A stretch of 54,975 nucleotides of DNA from Actinomycetota bacterium. GTDB lineage: Bacteria > Actinomycetota > Geothermincolia > Geothermincolales > RBG-13-55-18. Made by a program: the position numbers and the translations under genes. The notes below the pieces were generated by a model. It searched no databases, had not been told where the DNA came from, and saw nothing but the letters and a program-made list of their open reading frames with translations. Shown in pieces: positions 35,296 to 41,915 of the stretch (the stretch's first letter is position 1; each line of letters opens with the position of its first letter). Location: the NCBI GenBank assembly GCA_013178005.1, contig JABLXL010000056.1, positions 1 through 54,975 on the forward strand. The letters run 5' to 3'.

Positions 35296-36885
35296 TTAGC
35301 GGACTTCGGCGTAGTCGAAGTTGACGAAGTCGAGGCCTTCGGCGCCCGGTATGCCCGAGGCCTCGATGACCAGGGTGTGCTGTCCCTTGGAAAGCCCCGT
35401 CACCTGGAAGGTCATCTGCCGCCAGAGGGCGGGGATGCGGGGGCTTTGCTCGTCCGGGGTGTAGCCGCCGTCGTAGTAGAGGTTGAAACTCCCCGCGAGC
35501 TTGCCGTCGATGTAGTAGTTCACGGTGCCGCAGCTCCAGTAGCGGGCGGAATACACCCTCACCCTGCGGCCGGTGAAGGTGAGGCTCGCCCGCGAGCCCT
35601 TTCCGCTTCCCACCCTGAGCACCCTTCCGCCCACCTCCAGCTGGGTGTAGTTCTCCCTCACCCAGGTGCCCGCGGGGTAAAGCCACGCCGGGCTGTCGGC
35701 GTCATATATGGTGGCGGGGGCCAGCACCGCGGTGGCGCCGGCGGGATTGCTGCGCTGTCCGGTTATGTTAACCGCCACCACCTGGTACGTCTCGCCCTCC
35801 AAGCCGTTCGCGTTGAAGAACTCCGTCCCCCTGGCGATGAGCTCCTGGTTCAGCTTCACCGGCGTGGAGCCCTGCAAGAGGTAAACGTCGTATCCGGCCA
35901 GGTCGGACTCGGTGTTGCGGCTCCACTCCAGCGCCACCCCCGGGTCGTAGGCGATGGCGGTGAAGCCGGTGGGCGCGGCGGGAGGCAGGTAGGTATAGAG
36001 ATAGGCGCACATGGCCACGCTGTTGGAGGGGGCGCTGCTCTCGCCGGTGCTGTACATGGCAACCACCACGTAGAGGTAGTAGGCATCGGCCTTGAGCTTC
36101 ATGTCCTTGACATAGGTCTTTTTCGTCCGGAAGCTGTCGGCCAGGGAGAGCAGTTTCTCCCAGAGGTCCGTGGCCTTGGGATTCGCGGCAATGAGGCCGT
36201 TGAGGACGTCCATATCCTTGCGCATGGCGGCCAGGACGTCCTCGCGCTCCGCCTGGGTCAAACCTTGCGTGCCCAGCAAATCTACCTGGTAGGCGAAATC
36301 CTTGGCGTAAGGAGCGGCTTGGGGATCGATCTCGGACAGGTGGGCGTATACCTCGGCCATGGAGTTAAGATCATCCCCCTCCCACCCCTCGACCTCGTAT
36401 GCAACGAACCCAGGCGCGCTGACGCCCCTCCACGAGAGGTCCATCCTGGGGTTGCCGGGGGTGTAAGTGTACCTTGCCGCGAGGTTCGACGGCGCGGGCA
36501 GGTCGGGGTTGATGGCGCTCACCGCGGGCGCGTCCGGCTCGACGTCGGGGGCGGGTGGGTCGGAGGGCGCCGGCTGCGCCGGCTCCGGGAGCGGGTTTGC
36601 CGCTGTTTGCCCTCCACCGGGCGCGGTCGTCGCGGGGTTCGTCCGCGCCGCGGTCGAGGTTTGAGGCGCTGGGGCCACGTCCTTGGAAGCAGCCTCCCGC
36701 GGAACGGCCGCGACCATTTCCCTCACCATGCCGGCGAAGGAACGCGCGAACGAGGCCGCCCCAGGCTCTCGCGCCGCCACCACGGAGGGCGTTGCTGCCG
36801 GCATGAGGGAGACCGCCAGCGCGCTGACCAGGAAAACGGCGGTGATGGAAGCGCTTGCCGCCAGGTGCTTCCAGAATCCCCTCAT
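35296..36885 (-). CDS. Exported protein with FN3-like domains and lectin-like C-terminal module
   Basis: The 529-residue product has a signal peptide (ITAVFLVSALAVSLMPAATP...VVAA) and a ~90-residue Pro/Ala/Thr-rich linker. Two FN3-like units follow (LPAPSNLAARYTYTPGNPRM... and PPAAPTGFTAIAYDPGVALE). The first is interrupted by a helical insertion of about 110 residues (AEVYAHLSEIDPQAAPYAKD...). The C-terminal ~150 residues carry VRVYSARYWSCGTVNYYIDG and end DFVNFDYAEVR. They match the C-termini of the proteins at 25324 and 33055 and probably form a carbohydrate-binding jelly-roll. The stop codon is immediately followed by the tandem 15-mer repeat array. Confidence 0.75.
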   Translation of the reverse strand: MRGFWKHLAASASITAVFLVSALAVSLMPAATPSVVAAREPGAASFARSFAGMVREMVAAVPREAASKDVAPAPQTSTAARTNPATTAPGGGQTAANPLPEPAQPAPSDPPAPDVEPDAPAVSAINPDLPAPSNLAARYTYTPGNPRMDLSWRGVSAPGFVAYEVEGWEGDDLNSMAEVYAHLSEIDPQAAPYAKDFAYQVDLLGTQGLTQAEREDVLAAMRKDMDVLNGLIAANPKATDLWEKLLSLADSFRTKKTYVKDMKLKADAYYLYVVVAMYSTGESSAPSNSVAMCAYLYTYLPPAAPTGFTAIAYDPGVALEWSRNTESDLAGYDVYLLQGSTPVKLNQELIARGTEFFNANGLEGETYQVVAVNITGQRSNPAGATAVLAPATIYDADSPAWLYPAGTWVRENYTQLEVGGRVLRVGSGKGSRASLTFTGRRVRVYSARYWSCGTVNYYIDGKLAGSFNLYYDGGYTPDEQSPRIPALWRQMTFQVTGLSKGQHTLVIEASGIPGAEGLDFVNFDYAEVR

Positions 36886-37198
36886 CGTGTTCCTCCGCCC
36901 CTTTCCAACAGGTCCTCTTTTTTTAAAACAGACCCACTTCTCCTTTTCTCTCTATATAAACGACCACAACAGGGCGAGCGGTCTTTCTTATCCGGTATGC
37001 GGCGCGACGAGAAGGGGGAACGGTAGAAACACGGGGTTCAACGGCCCGCTCTGCTTAGAAGCCCGTTTGCGGCACTGTGGCGTTTTTCAGGCATCCGCGA
37101 GGGCGAGGAGGACCAATGGATGCGGACTGCAGGAGACCGCGGATGGAGGTTTCGTGGGCTTATGCTTTTCCCTACGCGAAAAGGGCGCCGGGTCTTTA

Positions 37199-37306
37199 TC
37201 AGCGGCAGCGTGCGGAACCGGGAACGAAGAGGTACATGGAATAGCAGTTGGGCCAGACGACCTGGCACCCGCCGAAGAAAAAGCGGTTGATGCGCATGAC
37301 CTTCAT
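37199..37306 (-). CDS. Candidate RiPP precursor peptide (35 aa)
   Basis: An ATG 25 bases after the radical-SAM stop codon opens a 35-codon frame, MKVMRINRFFFGGCQVVW then PNCYSMYLF and a tail ending SARCR. A second ATG (37297) would begin at MRIN. The MRIx(R/K) start and the GG close to Cys resemble the well-supported 21-aa peptide at 54739, which also lies behind a radical SAM/SPASM gene. Three Cys, one Trp and two Tyr would be plausible modification sites. There is no good RBS: only AAGG two to three bases before the second ATG. Expression would have to rely on coupling to the upstream gene. It may be a chance ORF. Confidence 0.35.
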   Translation of the reverse strand: MKVMRINRFFFGGCQVVWPNCYSMYLFVPGSARCR

Positions 37307-37331
37307 GCGAGGCTTTTCGTAGGTTCTTTTG

Positions 37332-38486
37332 TCAGCTTCGCGCCTCTTCATGCTCCAACACCTTGAGTAATGTCCGCGTCTGCCTGCACCTCTCCCTGCT
37401 CAAACCGGCGGTGTCTCCCGCCTCGAGGTAGGAGAGCGCCCGGCAGATCGCGCACTTCTCCAGCAGATCACACTCCTCGCATTCCGCCGCCAATTCGTCC
37501 TCTCTCTCCCTTAATCGTATGATCGGCGGTGAATCTTTCCATATTCGGGCGAAATTATCCTTTATAAGGTTTCCTAACACAAGGGGCAAGGCCACGCAAG
37601 GATACACGTCACCGTAGGGGTTGACGGCGAAAACGGTGCGCCCCGCACCGCAGTAACGGCGGTTCTCGCTCTCCAGGCGTGCGGGATCGACGGCGCACTT
37701 CCGCACGTAACCCGCGAGATCCTCATAGGTGAGCGTCTTTCCCTCCACGCCCAACATCTCGGCGAGGTTCTCCAGCATGTAGGCGGTCTCGAAGCGGATG
37801 AACCGCTCCAGCCCGGCATCGTCGAGCCTCAGGGAGACAGGAGCCGGGTCACGGTCGTTGCGCGGGAAGATGAGAGAAGAAAATATGGCTTTTATTCCCA
37901 GGGAATCGGCGAGGGACGCGATGCCCTCCACCTCGTCCAGGTTGAAAGCGCCGACCGTCACCTTGAGCAGCAGGGGAACCCCCTCCTCCAGGAGCAGCTC
38001 CATGCCGCGCCGCGCCGCGGCGAAGGAGCCCCCCACCCCCGTCAAGGCGTCATGGGTGGCAGGCCTGGAGCCATATACGCTCACGTCCACCCGCAGGGTG
38101 GGATAGCCGCCCAGCAAGCGCGCCGTACGCTTGTCGATGAGGGTGCCGTTGGTCTGCACGGTGATCGCGTAGTCCATGCCCGCCGCCGCCTCCAGGAGGC
38201 GCGGCAGATCCGGGCGCAGCAGGGGCTCCCCGCCGGTGAAGGAAACGAAAAGGCACCCGAGGGAGGCCAGCTCCTCCAGCAGGGCTATCCAGCTCCCCGC
38301 TTCCATCTCCCCATCTCGCGCTGCGAACTGGTAACAGTGGCGGCAGGAAAGGTTGCAGCGGTGCGTCAGCTCCAGGCTGCCGGAGTAGGGCACGTTGCCC
38401 CCGAATATCCGGTCGATGAACTCACGTTCCGGCGAGTCCAGCGCTCCCACCTTCCTTTTAAGTTCTCTCCATCTTCCGTCCATCAT
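37332..38486 (-). CDS. Radical SAM/SPASM peptide-modifying enzyme (RiPP-like cluster)
   Basis: From the ATG at 38486 (384 residues), the radical-SAM motif CNLSCRHC (CxxxCxxC) lies near residue 40, followed by FTGGEPLLRPD and QTNGTLID. The C-terminal SPASM region has YCGAGRTVFAVNPYGDVYPC and ECEECDLLEKCAIC for auxiliary clusters. Such enzymes make C-C, thioether or epimerised residues in peptides. The frame is also open upstream to 38714 through a duplicated piece of the kinase gene, ending ...HPEAWRRCS before the two Met. Removing the duplication would fuse this enzyme in frame to the kinase. It is last in a minus-strand series after nucleotidyltransferase, B2 protease, PqqD and kinase. The start is therefore uncertain; the only RBS-like GGAG is 10 bases from the ATG. 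Confidence 0.85.
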   Translation of the reverse strand: MMDGRWRELKRKVGALDSPEREFIDRIFGGNVPYSGSLELTHRCNLSCRHCYQFAARDGEMEAGSWIALLEELASLGCLFVSFTGGEPLLRPDLPRLLEAAAGMDYAITVQTNGTLIDKRTARLLGGYPTLRVDVSVYGSRPATHDALTGVGGSFAAARRGMELLLEEGVPLLLKVTVGAFNLDEVEGIASLADSLGIKAIFSSLIFPRNDRDPAPVSLRLDDAGLERFIRFETAYMLENLAEMLGVEGKTLTYEDLAGYVRKCAVDPARLESENRRYCGAGRTVFAVNPYGDVYPCVALPLVLGNLIKDNFARIWKDSPPIIRLREREDELAAECEECDLLEKCAICRALSYLEAGDTAGLSRERCRQTRTLLKVLEHEEARS

Positions 38487-38538
38487 TGAACACCGTCTCC
38501 AGGCCTCTGGGTGCCGTCGGGCCCGACGCCCTCGGCTT

Positions 38539-38954
38539 TCGTTTTCCGCCAACGCCCGGTCGAAAAAAGGCAGGGCGTCTTCGCCGAGCCCGAGGCTCAA
38601 CTCGTATATCGGTACCCGCTCAACCAGGCTTGAAAAAATATCCAGGAGCTTGCTCTCCTCGCCCGGATGTCCCAGGCGCGGCGCGTTCGCCGCAAGCTCG
38701 GCGAGGGAATCCATGGAATCCCAGCCGCAACCGCATCACCACAGGGGCTCGTGGCGAACCTGGATCCTACACCCTCAATTCTCGTTTTCCGCCAACGCCC
38801 GGTCGAAAAAGGCAGGGCGTCTTCGCCGAGCCCGAGGCTCAACTCGTATATCGGTACCCGCTCAACCAGGCTTGAAAAAATATCCAGGAGCTTGCTCTCC
38901 TCGCCCGGATGTCCCAGGCGCGGCGCGTTCGCCGCCAGCTCGGCGAGGGAATCC
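38539..38954. repeat. Near-identical tandem duplication of the HprK-like gene 3' end
   Basis: Copy 1 is 38539-38712 and copy 2 is 38782-38954, separated by 69 bases. By eye they differ only by A6 versus A5 in one run (38563-38568 versus 38806-38810) and a single A/C. Copy 2 is inside the kinase gene; copy 1 forms the 5' extension of the radical-SAM frame. Confidence 0.9.
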
Positions 38955-39688
38955 CCGGAGCCCCGGCGGCGCATCCCGGGCGCTCCCTCGGGGTGCAGCA
39001 GGAAGACCGCCCGCAACGGAACGCCGCCGTAGGAAACGGCCCCACCTTCCCTCCCCGGCCATGGGGTGCCGTGGAGGTGAAAAAGGCCGCGCCGGGCGCT
39101 GACCGCCACCAGGTCGTCCCCCAACACGTTGTCGCGGGGAAACTGCCTGCTCAGGGTGGTCTTTCCGGCGCGGGTGTGCCCGGCGAGGACGAATCCGGCA
39201 CCCCCGTGGACGACGCCCGCGGCATGCACCATGGTGCCGCCCGACGCGAGCAGGCGCAACTGTAAACACGCTTTGACGAATGCCTGCATCGCCTCGCGCA
39301 CCGCCTCCTCCTCCTCGGGGATCCTCCAGGCACGATCCAGGGGAGGAAGCCCCATCCTCCCGGAGCCGCTTTGCCCTATCACCCCCAAGGGCCTGGGGCC
39401 ATGCACTCCTCCGGGAGCATCCCCTCCGGCCGGCTCGCTTCCGCCCTGGCTTACGCAAAATAGCAGGCCTTCCGGGCCATGGACCAGGGTGAAGCGAGGG
39501 GGGAAAAAGCGCCGCAGCGGATCGGCATGGGCCTCTTCGTCCTCGTGGAAATCCACGGTGAGGTCAGGGGTGCCGTCACGGACGAACCCGCGCATCTGCT
39601 CCGGGAGGTATGGCGTCGGGTCGCCGACCTCCGACCTTATCTCCAGGAAAAGGTCCGCGACCCGGTAAACCTCATTCCAGCGCCACAA
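38597..39688 (-). CDS. HprK-related kinase of a peptide-modification cluster, 3' end frameshifted
   Basis: I start at a TTG at 39688, which has GGAG nine bases upstream and overlaps the end of pqqD-like gene by 17 bases. The product has an N-terminal ~110-residue region, then a P-loop FVLAGHTRAGKTTLSRQF and an acidic motif NVLGDDLVAVS, typical of HPr-kinase-like domains in RiPP and polysaccharide loci. Such kinases phosphorylate peptides or unknown partners; the target here is unknown. As read, the frame ends at 38597 in nonsense (STGRWRKTR...). One extra T in the T5 run at 38806-38810 would give LPFFDRALAENEN and a stop at 38775, 304 residues. See the duplication entry: the gene may instead be naturally fused to the radical-SAM gene. 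Confidence 0.75.
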   Translation of the reverse strand: MWRWNEVYRVADLFLEIRSEVGDPTPYLPEQMRGFVRDGTPDLTVDFHEDEEAHADPLRRFFPPRFTLVHGPEGLLFCVSQGGSEPAGGDAPGGVHGPRPLGVIGQSGSGRMGLPPLDRAWRIPEEEEAVREAMQAFVKACLQLRLLASGGTMVHAAGVVHGGAGFVLAGHTRAGKTTLSRQFPRDNVLGDDLVAVSARRGLFHLHGTPWPGREGGAVSYGGVPLRAVFLLHPEGAPGMRRRGSGDSLAELAANAPRLGHPGEESKLLDIFSSLVERVPIYELSLGLGEDALPFSTGRWRKTRIEGVGSRFATSPCGDAVAAGIPWIPSPSLRRTRRAWDIRARRASSWIFFQAWLSGYRYTS

Positions 39689-39983
39689 TCTCGACCGCTC
39701 CCCGCTCGAGAAGCTCGCCCGCGAAACACACCGCGTCTTCCTCCGCGGTTTCCGCGTCCACCTCGAACTCACCGGTTATCTCCCGGGCGACCTCCCCGAG
39801 TGTTTTCTCGCCATCCAGGCAGGACCAGAGGAAAGCCGCCACCGCGTTGAGATGCATGACTTCATCCCGCCGCACGTTCACCAGGACCGCTTCCCCGTCG
39901 ATCTCCCGCCAGGCTATGCCCTCCACGCGCCTCAACCTGGCACCGGGACCGAGATCGGCGCCCTTTCGGCCTTCCCTATCCAT
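39672..39983 (-). CDS. PqqD family protein (RiPP recognition element)
   Basis: This protein of 103 residues has the PqqD winged-helix pattern: GIAWREIDGEAVLVN, DEVMHLNAVAAFLWSCLDG, KTLGEVAREITGEFEV, a DAETAEEDAVCFAGELLERG helix, and a terminal VEIVALE. PqqD-like proteins bind leader peptides and hand them to the maturase. The ATG at 39983 overlaps the stop codon of the B2-like gene (ATGGATAG), and the kinase gene starts within its 3' end, so translational coupling is likely. In this locus it would be the docking partner of the radical-SAM enzyme and kinase. Confidence 0.85.
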   Translation of the reverse strand: MDREGRKGADLGPGARLRRVEGIAWREIDGEAVLVNVRRDEVMHLNAVAAFLWSCLDGEKTLGEVAREITGEFEVDAETAEEDAVCFAGELLERGAVEIVALE

Positions 39984-40398
39984 TCCCGAGCTCCCGGTAG
40001 TCCGCGGGCACCTCCATCACCGGCCTTCCTTCCACCGCCACCCAACAGTGCCCCTCCACGCTTCCGTTGTCCGAGCGCACCCCGAAGACCAGGCGCGCGT
40101 CGTGGCCCTCTTCCCGCAGCACCCTCGCGAGGGCGATGGAGCGCACCAGGCAGCTCGGCCGCAGGCCGATCCTGTCAAGCGTGGCGAACCACTTCCCCGC
40201 AAGGCGCAGAACCTCCTGCTCCCCCGCCGCGCGCGGCTTCGCGAGACGTCGCTGCAGGGCGCGTATCTCGGCCGCGGTGAAGATCCTGGCTCGCAAGAGC
40301 GCGCAAGCGGTACGGGCATGGATGCGCGACGCGTCCCGCATGTTCCTTGCCTTTAATTTCCACATCTCCAGCAGCCAGTTCTGTATCTTCCTGTCCAT
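39976..40398 (-). CDS. Lasso-peptide B2-like (transglutaminase-fold) leader peptidase
   Basis: From the ATG at 40398 the protein is 140 residues; earlier in-frame ATGs at 40416 and 40458 are possible and no start has a strong RBS. The motif CLVRSIALARVLREEGHDAR contains the expected catalytic Cys, and EGHCWVAVEGRPV provides the His, as in the B2/transglutaminase-like family that removes leader peptides. The final residues (EVPADYRELG) could supply the acidic residue. The stop codon overlaps the PqqD-like start. No asparagine-synthetase-like cyclase is present, so a classical lasso peptide is not expected. Confidence 0.8.
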   Translation of the reverse strand: MDRKIQNWLLEMWKLKARNMRDASRIHARTACALLRARIFTAAEIRALQRRLAKPRAAGEQEVLRLAGKWFATLDRIGLRPSCLVRSIALARVLREEGHDARLVFGVRSDNGSVEGHCWVAVEGRPVMEVPADYRELGNG

Positions 40399-40645
40399 GC
40401 CAATAGTATAAACCATGGCTTCCGGGGCAATGGCTTCAACCAATAACGCGGGGCCCAAGAAGAGTGGTCCTTTGGGATGAGCGTCGGAAAGGCAAGGTGT
40501 TGGTTTCCGCGGGCGTCCTCAGCCCACTCGGCCGGGAAGTCGACCATCTCCGCGTCACAGGAGGCGTTGTCCCGGTCCCACGACGCCGCGCGCCCTTTAT
40601 GTGCCCACCGGCGCCCCGTCGGCTCGACTCGGGAATTGACCCGGC
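40399..40645 (-). other. Spacer between nucleotidyltransferase and B2-like gene with an unexplained open frame
   Basis: On the minus strand a frame stays open beyond the nucleotidyltransferase stop. It reads GRRWAHKGRAASWDRDN, then MVDFPAEWAEDARGNQHLAF and TLIPKDHSSW, and continues to 40353. An ATG at 40547 has GGAG directly in front with no spacing. I do not recognise it: it may be a decayed gene, a precursor or chance. Confidence 0.25.
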
Positions 40646-41761
40646 CTAGAAGCGGTGGAGGCCCTTCAGCAGGTGCTTGGGAATGTATGCCAAACCACGG
40701 TACCGCTCGCGCCTGTCGTCGGCGAGCAAGAAAAAGAGCAGGTTGGCGGGGGAGAACGAGCGCGAACGGTGAGAGGGAAGGGCCTCGGCCGGCAGGGCGC
40801 GGAGGAAGGCGCGCATAAAGGCGTAAGAGGGCAGGAGCGAGTCAACCACACCGCTGGGAACGGGGCAGGAAGGGTCCATGCGGCACAGGTAAAGGAGCCC
40901 CGGGGCTACGAAGCTTCTCACCCCCCAGCGTCGCGTATCCTCCACCAGCTTGTTCCAATCAAGATCGCGCGAGCGCAAGGTCTCTATCACGTCGCGGAAT
41001 TTCACCAGCCGCGCATAGCGGTGGTTAACGGCCACGTCCAGCAGGGTGGTGATGACCAGGTGTTCCGGGCGCATGGCCAGGAAAGCCATGCCCTCCACCC
41101 GCTCCGCTACGGCTTCATCCCATATGTCCGAAGCCCGAAACGAGGTGCGACGCTCGTACTCCGCCGGCCAGTGCATCCCGACATGGATATCTATCTCCAT
41201 GGCCATGCCGCTTTCCGCCAAGGGAAGGGAATAAACGGTGCAGGCGGGGGCGGGAACGAAAGAAGGACGCTCGGGCGCGGGTTGGAAACCGGCGTCCAGC
41301 AGGGATCGGTGCAATCCCCCAAGGTCCTCCTCCCGCACCAGAAGATCGAGGTCCCTGAATCCGCGCGCGCTTTTTCTCTCATAGCAGCGCGCCGCGAGGT
41401 AAAACCCCTTGAGTGGTATGGCCCCAATCCCCGCTTCCTCCAGGGCTTTCAGCGCCTTCGCCGCGCCGAATTGAATCACGGCTGTCCGGGCGCTTTCACG
41501 CGCGCTCGCCTCCTCCCAGGCGTCAAGGAGGTCTTGCGGCAGGCCCGGGTCGTGTCCCGATCTCATGCAGTCCACGACAACGGCGTGCAAGAGCGGCTCC
41601 AACTCATGGTAGGAGGCGTTTCGGAGAAGGTCCCTCGCCAGGGCTGGCTCGTTCAGGCGCTCCGCCGAGCGGGCGAGCTCCCTCGCGCTTTCCCCGTCAC
41701 CGAAGCGGTGCGCGGTAGCCCGGAACAGAAAATCCGTGGCAGGGTTTTCCATGCGACGCAT
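40646..41761 (-). CDS. Nucleotidyltransferase family protein of the RiPP/EPS cluster
   Basis: This protein of 371 residues begins at an ATG (41761) with AGGAG seven bases upstream; two outer ATG or GTG codons are less well placed. The core motif IPLKGFYLAARCYERKSARG followed by FRDLDLLVREEDL gives the DxD metal-binding pair of the nucleotidyltransferase fold. MEIDIHVGMHW adds a third acidic residue. This matches the uncharacterised family (PF14907 type) found next to PqqD, B2 and HprK-like genes in RiPP and polysaccharide loci. The substrate is unknown. It is first of the minus-strand series and is separated from the next gene by about 250 bases, so it may be a separate transcript. Confidence 0.8.
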   Translation of the reverse strand: MRRMENPATDFLFRATAHRFGDGESARELARSAERLNEPALARDLLRNASYHELEPLLHAVVVDCMRSGHDPGLPQDLLDAWEEASARESARTAVIQFGAAKALKALEEAGIGAIPLKGFYLAARCYERKSARGFRDLDLLVREEDLGGLHRSLLDAGFQPAPERPSFVPAPACTVYSLPLAESGMAMEIDIHVGMHWPAEYERRTSFRASDIWDEAVAERVEGMAFLAMRPEHLVITTLLDVAVNHRYARLVKFRDVIETLRSRDLDWNKLVEDTRRWGVRSFVAPGLLYLCRMDPSCPVPSGVVDSLLPSYAFMRAFLRALPAEALPSHRSRSFSPANLLFFLLADDRRERYRGLAYIPKHLLKGLHRF

Positions 41762-41915
41762 CCAGCCTCTCCTTTTGGTTCGAACCACTACATTTTACCT
41801 TAACGGCGGGAACGCGGTACGGGGGGACGGACCGAGGCGCCACCCACTCAGGAGTTGACGTTTTCCCGTCCGGATACAGGCGAGGGATATGGCCTAACGG
41901 TTCGAGATGACCCGT

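Noticed and set aside
34933-37026. Long plus-strand open frame (697 codons)
   Set aside because: It lies opposite the 529-aa surface gene and the repeat array, has no RBS or recognisable domain, and reflects GC-rich third-position bias.
40353-40547. 64-codon minus-strand ORF as RiPP precursor
   Set aside because: GGAG abuts the ATG with no spacing, the composition is not precursor-like, and it runs far into the B2-like gene.
41770-41790. tRNA-like T-loop string GGTTCGAACC
   Set aside because: No acceptor, D or anticodon stems around it; it overlaps the upstream region of the nucleotidyltransferase gene.
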